NCBI GenBank assembly: GCA_916048095.2
Contig: OU696577.1
Location: 4,930,001 to 4,994,000 of the forward strand
Reading direction: 5' to 3'
DNA: 64,000 nucleotides
Source of the DNA: Sacculina carcini
Lineage: Eukaryota > Arthropoda > Thecostraca > Sacculinidae
Every line of letters begins with the position of its first letter. Positions within the stretch are counted from its first letter, which is position 1. Shown one piece after another: positions 12,501 to 22,893 of this stretch. Both the position numbers and the translations under genes were made by a program. The notes beneath the pieces were generated by a model. That model was not told the origin of the DNA. It searched no databases and was given only the letters and a program-made list of their open reading frames with translations.

Positions 12501-12737
12501 GTTGTACCATAACTGGTTTAGGAACAGTAATCTTCAGAATATTGACCAAAATTTTCGCTTTTTTCAGGGTTCATTTTGTCTTTTCACCGCTATAACTGTT
12601 TTGATTTAATTTTTAAACTTAAACATTTAGCTCACAGTGTAGAAAAGAAAATTTTAAACATGATAGTATAAATTTTTAGCGGGTAAGCCAAATGATGGCC
12701 GAGTAGCAGCTGATAGAAAATGGACCAAGAAGGGTGG

Positions 12738-12738
<1 letters not shown>

Positions 12739-12773
<35 letters not shown>

Positions 12774-12790
12774 CACACACACAGACAGAG
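12739..12790 (+). repeat. (GACA)n/(CA)n microsatellite
   Basis: About eight GACA repeats followed by CA repeats near the 3' end of the first HINE-like element. An equivalent tract lies at 13601-13650 in the second. Confidence 0.9.
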
Positions 12791-12812
12791 GATCTCTTTT
12801 ATATATATATAG

Positions 12813-13674
12813 ACTAGCATTAAAAAAACGTTAAACCCATAAAAAAAGTCTAAATTTCTATATTTTCATATTTATTTTCACAAAATAGTTTGCCTAAACC
12901 GCCTCATATTTATTCATGCCCGTCGTGCTGAATAATTCAGAACTCAGACCCGAAACAATGAAAAATGACTACACTTTTTCATCATAATGTTTCCAAAATA
13001 TTTTTATAACTTAACATCACCGTCTAGCATTGAACCCGCCAGTTGTGCGGAGCAATTCATAAAATGAAATTCATATTTAATTCATAAACATATTGCAAAT
13101 TAAAAAAGAAAACAGATATACTCATTAAAATCTTACTCAATTGAAAAGTCTAAATTTCATTATTTTTATTTTATTTTGACAACATATTTTCCTTTAACCC
13201 GCCTCATATTGAAACCCGCCCGTCGTGCTCAACAATTGATAAAATAAAATGCATATTCAATTCATAGAATAAACTGTATAAAATTAAATAGCAAAAAATG
13301 TAACCTGTAAATACGTTCACCAATAAAAACTCTAAATGTGAATATTTTGATTATAAATTTGACAGAATATTATCCCTTAATCCACCTCATATTTAAACCC
13401 ACCCGTCGTGCGGAATAACTAACTATCGGAATAACTACAGCGGAATCACCGCTATAACTTTTCTTGGTTTAAATTTTAAAATTTGAAATTTAACATGTCA
13501 TGTAGACAAGACAATTTTGAACGTAATGGTATAAATTGTTAGCAAATACGCCAAGTGGTGGCCGAGTAGTAGCTGATAGAAAATGGACCAAGGAGGGTTG
13601 GACAGACAGACAGACAGACAGACAGACACACAGACAGACACACACACAGAGGATCTCTTTTATATATATAGATA
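12813..13674 (+). mobile_element. Helentron/HINE-like element 2 (short copy)
   Basis: The block at 12829-13430 repeats 9850-10440 in the same order, including AGTTTGCCTAAACCGCCTCAT and the CCCGCC-GTCGTGC motifs. It has no 405-bp array and goes straight to GGCCGAGTAGTAGCTGATAG, a GACA run and GAGGATCTCTTTTATATATA at its end. It is tandem to, or nested against, element 1. From 13675 to 13907 no gene was recognised. Confidence 0.5.
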
Positions 13675-13907
13675 TGCATGCTACGTTATTCGTTACACTA
13701 TCGCATAAATTTGATGACAAATGTTGTAGCACGTTCTTCCAAACAATTGTCTGCGCGAAACATGTGTAGTGTATTGCGCCATGTCCTAGGGAACCACACA
13801 TAAGATGTTACAACAAATTCATAACATATTCAAACATAATCTTGTTTGTGTTTAAACCATAAGTGTATGCATAAGTGAAGCTCGTTGAAAAGAAACAAGC
13901 GAGTGAA

Positions 13908-14300
13908 GCGGGAAAAGAAACAAGCTCGTTGAAAAACTCAAATATATATATAATTCAACTCCAAGATACGACAAAAATATCCAAATACAGCCCAACGGTC
14001 AGCATGAACCAAAGTATATATAAAACCAGAAGATGCGTGACACGAGACTGATTACTTCATTTGCGTCACGATTGTACAACACCGAAACATACGGATATAC
14101 GCCATGACATACAAAAAGAAATCAAAATTCGAATTTAAAACAATTTAATTAATGTTTGCGGTATTTATACGCTTATACAAAAACAAGCATGGTGTTGACA
14201 ACCAAAAAGAATGAGTCAAGCGTAGACAAAAATAACGCTTCCCTAACCAAATAAACACATGCAAAACACATCAGAAGTTTAAGAGTAAGTACACGCTACA
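13908..14300 (-). repeat. LTR-3 3' LTR (outer end missing)
   Basis: It matches 18583-18977 (AAACAAGCTCGTTGAAAAAC through GTACACGCTACA). The first 50 bp or so of the LTR, seen on the right, is replaced by a short local duplication of GCTCGTTGAAAA. The inner border is CTACA at 14300, followed by CCACCTCCCCCTCAG, which on the minus strand is the polypurine tract GAGGGGGAGGTGG. Confidence 0.75.
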
Positions 14301-14311
14301 CCACCTCCCCC

Positions 14312-17300
14312 TCAGCGAAAACGAGAGGGTAGCTGAACTTCACGTCCACTTCGTGTACGGACCGGAATCGCAGACGGTCGTTGCTGACGACGACGAGATG
14401 TCGATGACGACGGACGGGGTTGGTAACCAGGTGCCGAGTTGGCCATAGACAAAGGTGACGGAGACTCGGCGTCCGGAACTGCAGTGAGTGGCGTGTTAAC
14501 TGTGAAACTCTCCGAGTGGCGAGTGTCTGACAAAATTGTCGGCGCGTCAGTGGTGAAAGAAACACGGCGATGACGACGCACTGCAGTAGAATCTGGTATG
14601 GTACATGGAAGGATTGCGTTGTCGTCAAATGCTGCCTTACACCTGTCGAGGCTGACGACCTGTTTGCCGCGTCGAACATCTACAATGGTGACTGTCTTGT
14701 CAGTGCGCTGCAAACGCGATGCGGTCCTGTGTACGCTGGCTGCAATGACGAGTGAGAAGCGTCTACTCGCAGGAAGACATGTGAGCAAATTTTCAGGGCC
14801 GCTGGCACATGAATTGCTCGCCGAGATGTCCGCGGAGGCACTGGCGTGATTTTACGCATGTGTTGTTTCAACCGATCGCAAAAGGTAACTGGCAACGGCA
14901 GAGGTCGAGAAGTTGAGTCGATGAATTCGCCGGGGATACGCAACGGCGTGCCGTACACGAGTTCTGCACTGGAACAGCCCAGATCAGAACTGCTACTCGG
15001 ATGCCCAGCATGATCAATGGGAGCTGTTCCGACCAGCGATGGGAAGAGCCAACTGCGCGAAGACAGGCCTTGAGCTGACGGTGAAGTCTTTCGACCATCC
15101 CGTTGCTTTCTGGATGGTAGGAGGTCGTTCGACGCTTGGATATGCCAAGAAGACACATGAGAGCTTTCCAAAGACGGCTTTCGAATTGGGAGCCCCGATC
15201 AGAAATGATTGTCTCCGGCACTCCAAAACGAGCAACCCAATGCTGCAGGAGCGCGCTGGCAATACTCTCTGTATGTGAGGTGGCAAGTGGTACGGCCTCA
15301 CACCATCTGGTGTATCTGTCGACAATCGTCAAAATATACTCGTTCCCGTTCGATGGCGGTAATGGTCCGACCAAATCGATGTGCAGCACTTCGAAACGGC
15401 AGTTTGGAAGAGAAAAACGACCAGGCGGAGTACGCGTATGCCGCTGGGCCTTGGCCTTCTGACATCCTACACAAGCTTGAGCCCACTGACGGATGTCTTG
15501 GCGCATATTTGGCCACACGAAGCGATCGGCGACCAGACGTTGTGTGGCATGTACTCCAGGGTGCGATAAGTTGTGCACCAGGTTGAAATAGTTACGTCGA
15601 AAAGCAGACGGTAGGAGCGGACGACACTGTCCTGTCGAATAGTCGCAGCACAACTTTCGACCACAGGACAACGGAACATGGCGAAGCTGCAGCGAGTGTT
15701 CACTGGAGGCGATGAATTTGCCCAGCTCATCATCCTCATGTTGGGCGTCTGCCAAGGCTGAAAAATTGTCAAGCCTGGGAGTCGGAATAGACAGCATAGA
15801 AACAGTCCGTGAAAGCGCGTCGGCAACAGTGTTTGACGACCCAGGAACATGACGGATGTCAGTGGTAAATTAAACAACATAGTCCAATTGACGAACTTCT
15901 CGCGGAGAGTGACGGTCTGATGAAGAGTTCAGTGCACCAATCAGCGGCTTATGGTCGGTATATACAATGAAATTCCGGCCTTCCACTGCGTACCGAAAAT
16001 GTCTAATCGCAGAATACACCGCCAGAAGCTCCCGACCAAAAGCGCTGTACCGCCGCTCAGTTGGCGATAGCTGACGGGAGAAATACGCCAATGGTGCCAG
16101 GCACCTTCCACATACTGTTGGAGAACTGCTCCGATACATGTGGCCGATGCAACGAATTGGAGCGAGAGTGGCGTGTCTGCGGCAGGAAACGACAGCTGAG
16201 TGGCCGCCGCCAAGCTGGTTTTGGCGCGTTGGAACGCTGCCGTAGTTTCCGCTGTCCATGTGACTGGCCGACTACACTTGTGGCTGCGCGCGGTTATCAA
16301 TGCATGGAGCGGAGCAAGTATGGCAGCAGCATGCGGTATCAGCCGATGATAGTACGATATCATGCCAACAAACCGCCGGAGTTCCGCTTCCGTTCGAGGC
16401 AAAGGGTACGAGTTCACAGCTTCTACCTTCGATTGCAGTGTTGAAATACCGCTTGCTGAGATCATGTGACCTAAAAAGGAAAGTCTGTCGACAGCAAACA
16501 CGCATTTGTCGGGACTCACCACTAACCCATGCTGATACATCTTTTGAAACACAGCTTCGATGTGATGCATGTGTTCCGCGTACGACTCACTGGCAATTAG
16601 CACATCATCGATATAAACAGAACAGAATGACATGTCAGTGAAAATTGTGTCCATTAAACGCTGGTAGGTCTGCGCAGCGTTGCGAAAACCAAAACCAAGG
16701 CGTGTGAACTCAAAAAGCCCAAATGGTGTGATGATGGCTGATTTAGGGATGTCATCGGCATTAATAGGAATATGATTATAGGCACGAATAATGTCGAGAC
16801 GGGAAAAATATTTGCAATTGTGAACATGATTGAAGGAGTCATGCACCAACGGAATGGGATACTTATCGGGAATAGTGATAACATTGAGTGCCCGATAATC
16901 TCCGCAGACCCTCAATGACCCATCTTTCTTAGGAACCATATGCAGTGCACTCGACCACGGACTCTTTGATCTACGACAAATGCCCATCTGTTCTAGTCGC
17001 TGAAATTCAGCTTTGGAAGCTGCGAGACGATCTGGCGCCAGCCGTCGAGCCTTGGCATGTACTGGCGGGCCAGTGGTCGATATGTGGTGGACCACATTGT
17101 GCTTTACAGGCAGTTGAAAATTCGGCGGTCGCGTCACTGATGGGTATTTAGCAATAATAGCTTCAACATCGGCATTACGTGGAGCCGAACCAAGCGCTGC
17201 TAATAAGCTTGAGGAGCTGTCCAACGGGGAGCTCAGGATCTGAATGCTATTACTAAGCCGGCGATTATTGAGATCCACAGTGAGACCATGGTGTTGCAGG

Positions 17301-17614
17301 AAATCCGCACCGAGGATAGGTGCTGGAACGTCAGCTAGAGCAAACCGCCACTGATAAGGCCTAGTGGAGTCTCCAATGTCTAAAGGAATTAGAGCTGAGC
17401 CGGTAGTAGAGATACAGCGACCATCAGCTGTTTGCAGACCGGGAGATCGACTGGCAGACGAACAGATCTGAGAATTGTCCGGCAGATTAGAATTTGGCCA
17501 CACACTTACGTGAGCACCAGTGTCTACCAGTAATCGATGCCCGGATAACTTGTCTAAGACATGAAACAGTGGCGTTGAAGAATCAGCTGAGGCAGGTGTC
17601 AAGTGACTCAGCAC
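14312..17614 (-). pseudogene. LTR-3 pol: protease, RT, RNase H and integrase
   Basis: The longest open part (15941-17614) carries the protease motif VDTGAHVSV at its start, then RT motifs GDYRALN, TRLGFGFRNAAQ and the catalytic YIDD. A frameshift near 16100 moves RNase H (RRYSAFGRELLA, YTDHKPL) to another frame. A TAA at 15870-15872 precedes the integrase, which has an HHCC zinc region (HNLSHPG...CVGCQKAK) and DDE signatures in LHIDLVG, IISDRGSQF and GMVERLHR. A further frameshift near 14970 displaces the C-terminal tail. Catalytic residues survive but the polyprotein cannot be made as one chain. Confidence 0.85.
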
Positions 17615-18499
17615 TGGGAGTTTAAATGCTCGAAGTCACATGGAGGGACACATCTCGAGGCATTTTTGCCCCAGCGGCGATGGTACCAGCACAGGCGATT
17701 TTCTTGACCGCTAGCTGAGCGTTCCGAGTCATCAGGAACGGCCGGAGAACGAGACTGGGAGCGAACACGGCTTCTTCCGCGACGATAACCAGAGTTAAAA
17801 TACATGGTTTGTTGTTCTGACATCTTCGTTACAGCAGTTGTCAGCTTCGTAACGGCAGCAGTTAACTCCTGCATTGGGTCCGCTTGTGGAGACCGAGTCA
17901 CATCGCAAACAGGAGCTGGAAGAGCAGAAGCGAGTGGAAGATCTCCTTTAGTAGCCTCCATAAAACGATCAGCAGCCTGAGCTATCTCCTCCAAGGTGTT
18001 TGTCTCTGGTAACAAAAAAAATGGCGGCCCGAACATGTGATGGAAGACGCTGAAAAAACAATGTTCAAAGCAACCCAGTGTCTGTATGAGTGTCACCAGC
18101 AGCAGTCAGCTCATGTTTCATCCTCCGAAGTAGCTGGGAAGGCAGCTGATCACCGAGGTGCTGGTTCCTGAGTAAAGCACTCAACCGCTCCTCTCTGGAA
18201 TGAGCCAGTCTGCTGCGAAGACCAACACATAAGGCCTCAAAGTTGGGAGGACCAATAATAAGGTCTCTCAATTGGCTAACAACTGGAATTGGCAATCCAG
18301 CCACTAAAAATTGGAATTTTGTCACATCCGAAGTTATGCCGGCTACTGCAAAGGCGCAATTCACCTGAGCCAGCCACAACTCAGGCTCTTCAGGCGCGAA
18401 AGGCGGCAACTTAAATGACGCAGTTGGACGAACGTCCGGACATGATGCATTTGGTGCTGAATTTGAGATTTGCACAGAATCATCACCGTCATTACCCAT
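17608..18499 (-). pseudogene. LTR-3 gag with CsRn1-type CHCC finger
   Basis: Two overlapping frames (18065-18499 and 17608-18096) together encode a capsid-like protein that starts MGNDGDDS just after the PBS. A frameshift separates them near 18080. The C-terminus has the finger CWYHRRWGKNASRCVPPC (C-x2-H-x9-C-x3-C), preceded by an Arg/Ser-rich stretch. The protein would form the particle and bind RNA. The frameshift makes this copy non-functional. Confidence 0.75.
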
Positions 18500-18504
18500 G
18501 ATTA

Positions 18505-18523
18505 AATCACGTCGGGGTCACCA
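18505..18523 (-). other. LTR-3 primer-binding site (tRNA-Trp)
   Basis: On the minus strand the sequence TGGTGACCCCGACGTGAT lies 3 nt after the end of the 5' LTR. It complements the 3' end of metazoan tRNA-Trp (known sequence), which is the primer usually reported for CsRn1-like elements. Confidence 0.8.
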
Positions 18524-18526
18524 ATT

Positions 18527-18977
18527 TGTTGTGTTTGTTGGGTAGACGGTAAATACTTTGAACAACCCAGAAATACCGGGAAAGGAAACAAGCTCGTTGA
18601 AAAACTCAAATATATATATAATTCAACTCCAAGATACGACAAAAATATGCAAATACAGCCCAACGGTCAGCATGAACCAAAGTATATATACAACCAGAAG
18701 ATGCGTGACACGAGACTGATTGCTTAATTTGCGTCACGATTGTACAACACCGAAACATACGGATATACGCCATGACATACAAAAAGAAATCAAAATTCGA
18801 ATTTAAAACAATTTAATTAATGTTTGCGGTATTTATACGCTTATACAAAAACAAACGAGAAACGGTTGGTGTTGTCAACCAAAAAGAATGAGTCAAGCGT
18901 AGACAAAAATAACGCTTCCCTAACCAAATAAACACATGCAAAACACATCAGAAGTTTAAGAGTAAGTACACGCTACA
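18527..18977 (-). repeat. LTR-3 5' LTR
   Basis: About 451 bp, written TGTTGTGTTTG...CGCTACA on the plus strand. Its inner border abuts the PBS and its outer border is followed by ATAGATTG. No target duplication can be checked because the partner LTR is truncated. Confidence 0.75.
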
Positions 18978-19699
18978 ATAGATTGTGTACGTCCATGTTC
19001 GCTTGTTCGTGTGCATCAACGTGCATGCGTATTTACTATTCATGTATTGCCTATTTAGATAAACTGTAATGTATTGTGTGTGTGGATGTGCGTGCTGCGC
19101 CCCGGTACTAGACGCATTTAGTCGCGTGCAGCATGCTCTGCGCAAAAGCACACACCCGTTGTTGACCACTATAAGCTCCAGTTTGGGTGATTGTCGGACA
19201 AACTTCCGGTGCGCTCCGACAACGGCATGAATCATCGGGGGATATAGGGGGCGCAGAATGCTGAGAAACATAATTGTTCCTGCGCACTCGCCAATCTCTC
19301 CAGCAGCACTGCAAGCACACCGCCAGCTGCTCCTTTGCAATACTCGCCTCGTGTCTCGTGTTATTGCGCCATGCTGTTTTGCAAGTCTACGCTGTACTCG
19401 CTAATACATTCGAGAATCCCAGCCGCTTTTTTTGCATTGTAACATTTCCATGACATATCTTTACGCCTTTTTAAAGGCGCATTCGTTTAGCAATTTCACC
19501 TCATGTGCGCCTTTATATAGGCCAATTTTGTTAGTAAATTCGGCACATTTTCGCCTTGCGAAACAACAACAACAACATATATTTGATCGAGCACAGATAT
19601 TTGCACACGGGCGCGAAAAAACAACTGACAAGAACATCACATCGAGCAGGGAATAGGCACAACTAGGAAAAACAAAACACGTTTGCAAGACTGGAGCAT
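18978..19699. other. No gene seen
   Basis: Mixed sequence with a TGTGTGGATGTGCG stretch and a short (CAA)n at 19563-19578. Short frames on both strands show no domain signature. Confidence 0.5.
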
Positions 19700-22140
19700 G
19701 CTAGATGACCGTTGGCTATCAGATAGCTCATCCGCCCTTGGAACAGGTTTTGATTTTATTCCTGTCGGGTGTCTAGCCACCCTCCTCACTGCAGACCAGT
19801 GGGGAAACCGGTTTAGTCACCGACGACTCGACCATGAATCTGGTTGTACTAGAATTACACGATTACCAGTAGCAGGATGAAGCCTGACCAGACAACGATG
19901 AATGCAAGATATGCAAAGATGGGACGCAGCAACGAAAGCAGATAATTCACAGTGATTAAATAGACAAATATCAAGAAATAACGAGTGTACGACACATGAC
20001 GATCAACACGAACAACACACATATAACCAAGGACCAATCATACATTCAATCAACAAGAGAACGAGTGAGTATAAATTTATGAAGATCACCAGAAAAGGAT
20101 CGGAATAAAGACTTGTGGTGAAGGTGAGATGGAAGCGAGTTATAGATACGAGGAACAGAGATAAAAAGATTTGGATCACCAAGAAGATTGATTAAGAGCA
20201 GGAGGACATACTAATGGCACAGGAATGCGACAAAAAGTACGATTATTGAGAGTTAATAGGGAACGGATATAAGAAGGATAAGAGGGAGAGTGGATGAGTT
20301 TGAAGACCAGACAACATAACTTGCGAATAAGAGAAAGAGCAGGTAAACCACCGAGCTGCCGGATATGCGCCGAAGTGGGGGTTCGCGGAGGAAGCCTCAG
20401 TGCAAACCGACAAGCAAGGTTGATCACTGCTTGGAGTCGGCGGATACATTTCAAGGGAAGATGGAAGAGCGAGCTGCAATAGTCGATCTTAGAAATTATA
20501 TAGGAGTTAACAAGAACACTAGCGGATGAGCCATCAATCGACGAACGAATAGGGTAAAATTGGCGGAGTAAAAAGCGGCACGAGCGGGTATGCTGAGAAA
20601 AATGATTTGTGAAAGAAAGGTTAGGATTGAACAACACACCCAAACTGCGTATTTGCTAGCGGAAGGTTGATAGAGTGAGGAGAAATTCGAGGAGAGCGAA
20701 AGACTAGATATTCTGTTTTGTCGTGGTTTTGAACAAGTTTACGTGAAGCAGCCCAAGAGGAAATATGTTTGAGCAGCATAGAAACCAAATTTGAAGAATG
20801 AGGAGAAAGGGGAAAGTAAATTTTGATGTCGTCCGCGTATACGTGAAATGAAACTGGATAGCTACGGAGAATAGGACAAAGGGATGATACGTATAAGTTG
20901 AAAAGTAAAGGACCAAGACCCAGAAGTGAGCCTTGTGGAGCCCCAGAAGTGAAAGGGAAGTCGCTCTATTAAGCTGCATTACTGCGAACAGCATAGGAAA
21001 GATCGCTTAGATAAGAGGTAAGGAGAGAAAATGCAGTAGATGTGAGGCCTAGATGAGCAAGATCACATAATAAAAATTCGTGGTCGACTAGATCGAAGGC
21101 AGCAGAAAAATCTAAGGTAATCAGAACCACGGAATTTCCTAATTAAAAATTTGAGAATAGATCATTGGTGAGGCATAGAAGAAGTGTTTCGGTAGAGTGC
21201 TGAGATACAAAGCCAGATTGGCAAGGGTCGAGAACAGGCAAGATGATAGGCCGTAATTGAACAAGGATGGCAGATTCAAGAAGCTTGGAGTACAGAGATA
21301 GAATAGAAATTGGACGATAGTTGCATGAATTTTCGCAACTCTTGTTGCGATCTGAGTCCATATTTGCATTTAAGATGAGACGAATTGCAGATAAGATAAG
21401 ACGAAGCAATTTAAGAATTGCTCAAGTCACATAAGCGAATATACAAAATAGTATAGTTGCATGGGGGAGTGGGATCAAGATTGGATTGTTTGAGAATCGA
21501 CAGTATTGTGGCAGGTTTGGAAGCTAAGAATGAACCGTGAAGGAAAGAAGAGTTAACCATGCGTGTGAAAAGCTAAGTAAGGAGTATAATAGCATCAGAG
21601 AGAGAAGAAAAGTGTATGGGGTCAGTGGGAGATTTAAACCTTTGAAGTTTGGTAAGAAAACGTGCTATCGTAGACCAATCAATCGAGGATAAAGATGAAA
21701 TAGTTTTGAGGCAAGGAAGAAATTGGAGAGAAAAAGTACTAGTGGGAAATTTGGATTGCAAGAATGCGATTTTAGAAGAGAAAAATAAAGCAAATTCACT
21801 GGCAGATATGGAGCAAGGTGACTTGGAGGTGCGACCAGATATAGTTTTCAGAGTCAGATATCGAGAGTGGGATGATCGGAGTTAGCGTAACTGTGAACGA
21901 TAAAAATTAGATTTTGACAAAGCTACCATGGAGAAAATTGATTTGCGCGCATTGCAGACAAAAAACCATGATGAAGAAGAACGAAAGCGCCGCCAAGAAC
22001 GCTCACGAACTCTGCATTCTGAACGCAAGCGAGATAGGTCGGAAGACCACCAGGGAGGAGGAGGAGTTCTAGAGCGAAAGCGATGTAAGCGCAAAGGGAA
22101 GATCTGATCATTGATCAAGGATAGAGAGTCGGATATAAAC
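19700..22140 (-). pseudogene. LINE-3: decayed LINE, endonuclease-RT linker to 3' UTR
   Basis: Read on the minus strand, pieces in several frames line up in LINE order. First comes a PPPPWWSSDLSRLR linker near 22070, then NYRPISILS near 21320, then LVDHEFLL and GAPQGS sequence near 20940-21090. A YADD box follows near 20845, and a thumb/C-terminal region (MGVLFNPNLSF, SKIDYCSSLF) at 20176-20643. Several stops and frame changes are present. The 3' UTR runs to about 19700. A CR1/L2-like affiliation is my guess from motif style. Confidence 0.7.
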
Positions 22141-22394
22141 TAGGCGATTAATTAGCGAATTCTTGCGGAAACGTGGAGGCCCTCGTGCAACACTCCGTGC
22201 AGCGGTATATTCACGCTGGCTTTCATGACCACCAACAGCTTCTCTTGTATGTATAGGTCTCAATTTGTCTCATTATTACTGCCTGGACTGCTCTTTTTTT
22301 AATTTGGAAATATACTGATGGTGTTTAACTCGCTGCTCTAAATGTACCACACATACTCGCTATGTTGTGACTGTAGCAATCAGAACGCTTGTTA
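22141..22394. other. No gene seen
   Basis: Unassigned sequence between the 5' edge of LINE-3 and the repeat into which LTR-4 inserted. Confidence 0.4.
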
Positions 22395-22436
22395 GGCTCC
22401 TTTCACACGAGGCAACTAGTGTCCGCCACTAGTTGC
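22395..22436. mobile_element. Left part of a TTTCACACGAGGCAACTAG repeat, split by LTR-4
   Basis: GGCTCCTTTCACACGAGGCAACTAGTG, then TCCGCCACTAGTTGC, runs up to the LTR-4 insertion and resumes after it at 26911 (TTCTTATGAAAGG). The same words (GGCAACTAG, GTCCGCCACTAGTTGC, CCTCGTGTGAAAGG) occur at 49215-49290 beside LTR-7. The palindromic pieces suggest a MITE-like family. Its superfamily is unknown. Confidence 0.5.
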
Positions 22437-22857
22437 TGTAACACAGCAATACACCCAGTTGACGGTGCAGAAATAATTTATTGAGAGAACCCAATAAAGC
22501 GGTAGGCAGAACAAATTGAAGCAACAATATTCAAATGCTGACGAAGAAAAACAAATAAACACAATCTCACCGTCAGCACCAAAAAGTAGACGTCTCAAAC
22601 GTAACGAGCACAAACTCACAATCCGCTCTCAACGTACGCTTACAGATACCACAACAACACACACACCGACACGCTCCGAATTCCCACTTCCCGCCAATTC
22701 CACCCACTCACGCGCGCCACCCGATTCGTTCCCAGTCATTCCGCACGCGCTCTCCAACTGACGTCATCATCTAGCTCCGCCCCTCAACAAGACTCAGCTG
22801 AGCATTTCAGTCGAATCAAACGTGTCGTTCGCGAAACACTGCAGCTCGTCTACTACA
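22437..22857 (-). repeat. LTR-4 3' LTR
   Basis: Plus-strand borders TGTAACACAG and CGTCTACTACA, 421 bp. The inner border is followed by CCCCTCCATG (22858-22867), which on the minus strand is the polypurine tract CATGGAGGGG. The antisense frame inside this LTR is repeated in the other LTR and is not a gene. Confidence 0.92.
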
Positions 22858-22893
22858 CCCCTCCATGATGACCTGGCATCACTAGCCTATCTC

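Larger units (their letters stand above)
9496..12812 (+). mobile_element. Helentron/HINE-like non-autonomous element 1
   Basis: It starts ACTAGCATT followed by ACGCCCGTTGTGCGG and ends with a GACA microsatellite, GAGGATCTCTTTTATATATA and TAGACTAGCATT. Inside are degenerate units of about 185 bp, each carrying an (A)CCCGCC(C)GT(T/C)GTGC motif (near 9508, 9700, 9928, 10045, 10225, 10410), and then an array of about 405-bp units. No coding region is present. A core of tandem repeats plus a tetranucleotide tract near the 3' end is typical of HINE/pearl-type elements of the Helentron group. That assignment is an inference. Confidence 0.5.
13908..18977 (-). mobile_element. LTR-3: CsRn1-like Ty3/gypsy retrotransposon, decayed
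   Basis: Near-complete element on the minus strand: 5' LTR 18527-18977, PBS 18505-18523, gag, pol (protease, RT, RNase H, integrase), polypurine tract and a 3' LTR at 13908-14300 that lacks its outer 50 bp or so. The PBS fits tRNA-Trp, and gag has a C-x2-H-x9-C-x3-C finger. Both are described hallmarks of the CsRn1 clade. Frameshifts and at least one stop disable it. The LTRs differ by several substitutions and an indel, so it is not the youngest element here. Confidence 0.8.

Noticed and set aside
19855-20037. Hydrophobic 60-residue membrane protein
   Set aside because: It lies in the 3' UTR of LINE-3 on its sense strand and has AT-driven composition.
22416-22619. Small protein encoded in the LTR-4 LTR
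   Set aside because: It is present in both LTRs (also 26443-26667), overlaps LTR signals, and shows no domain.
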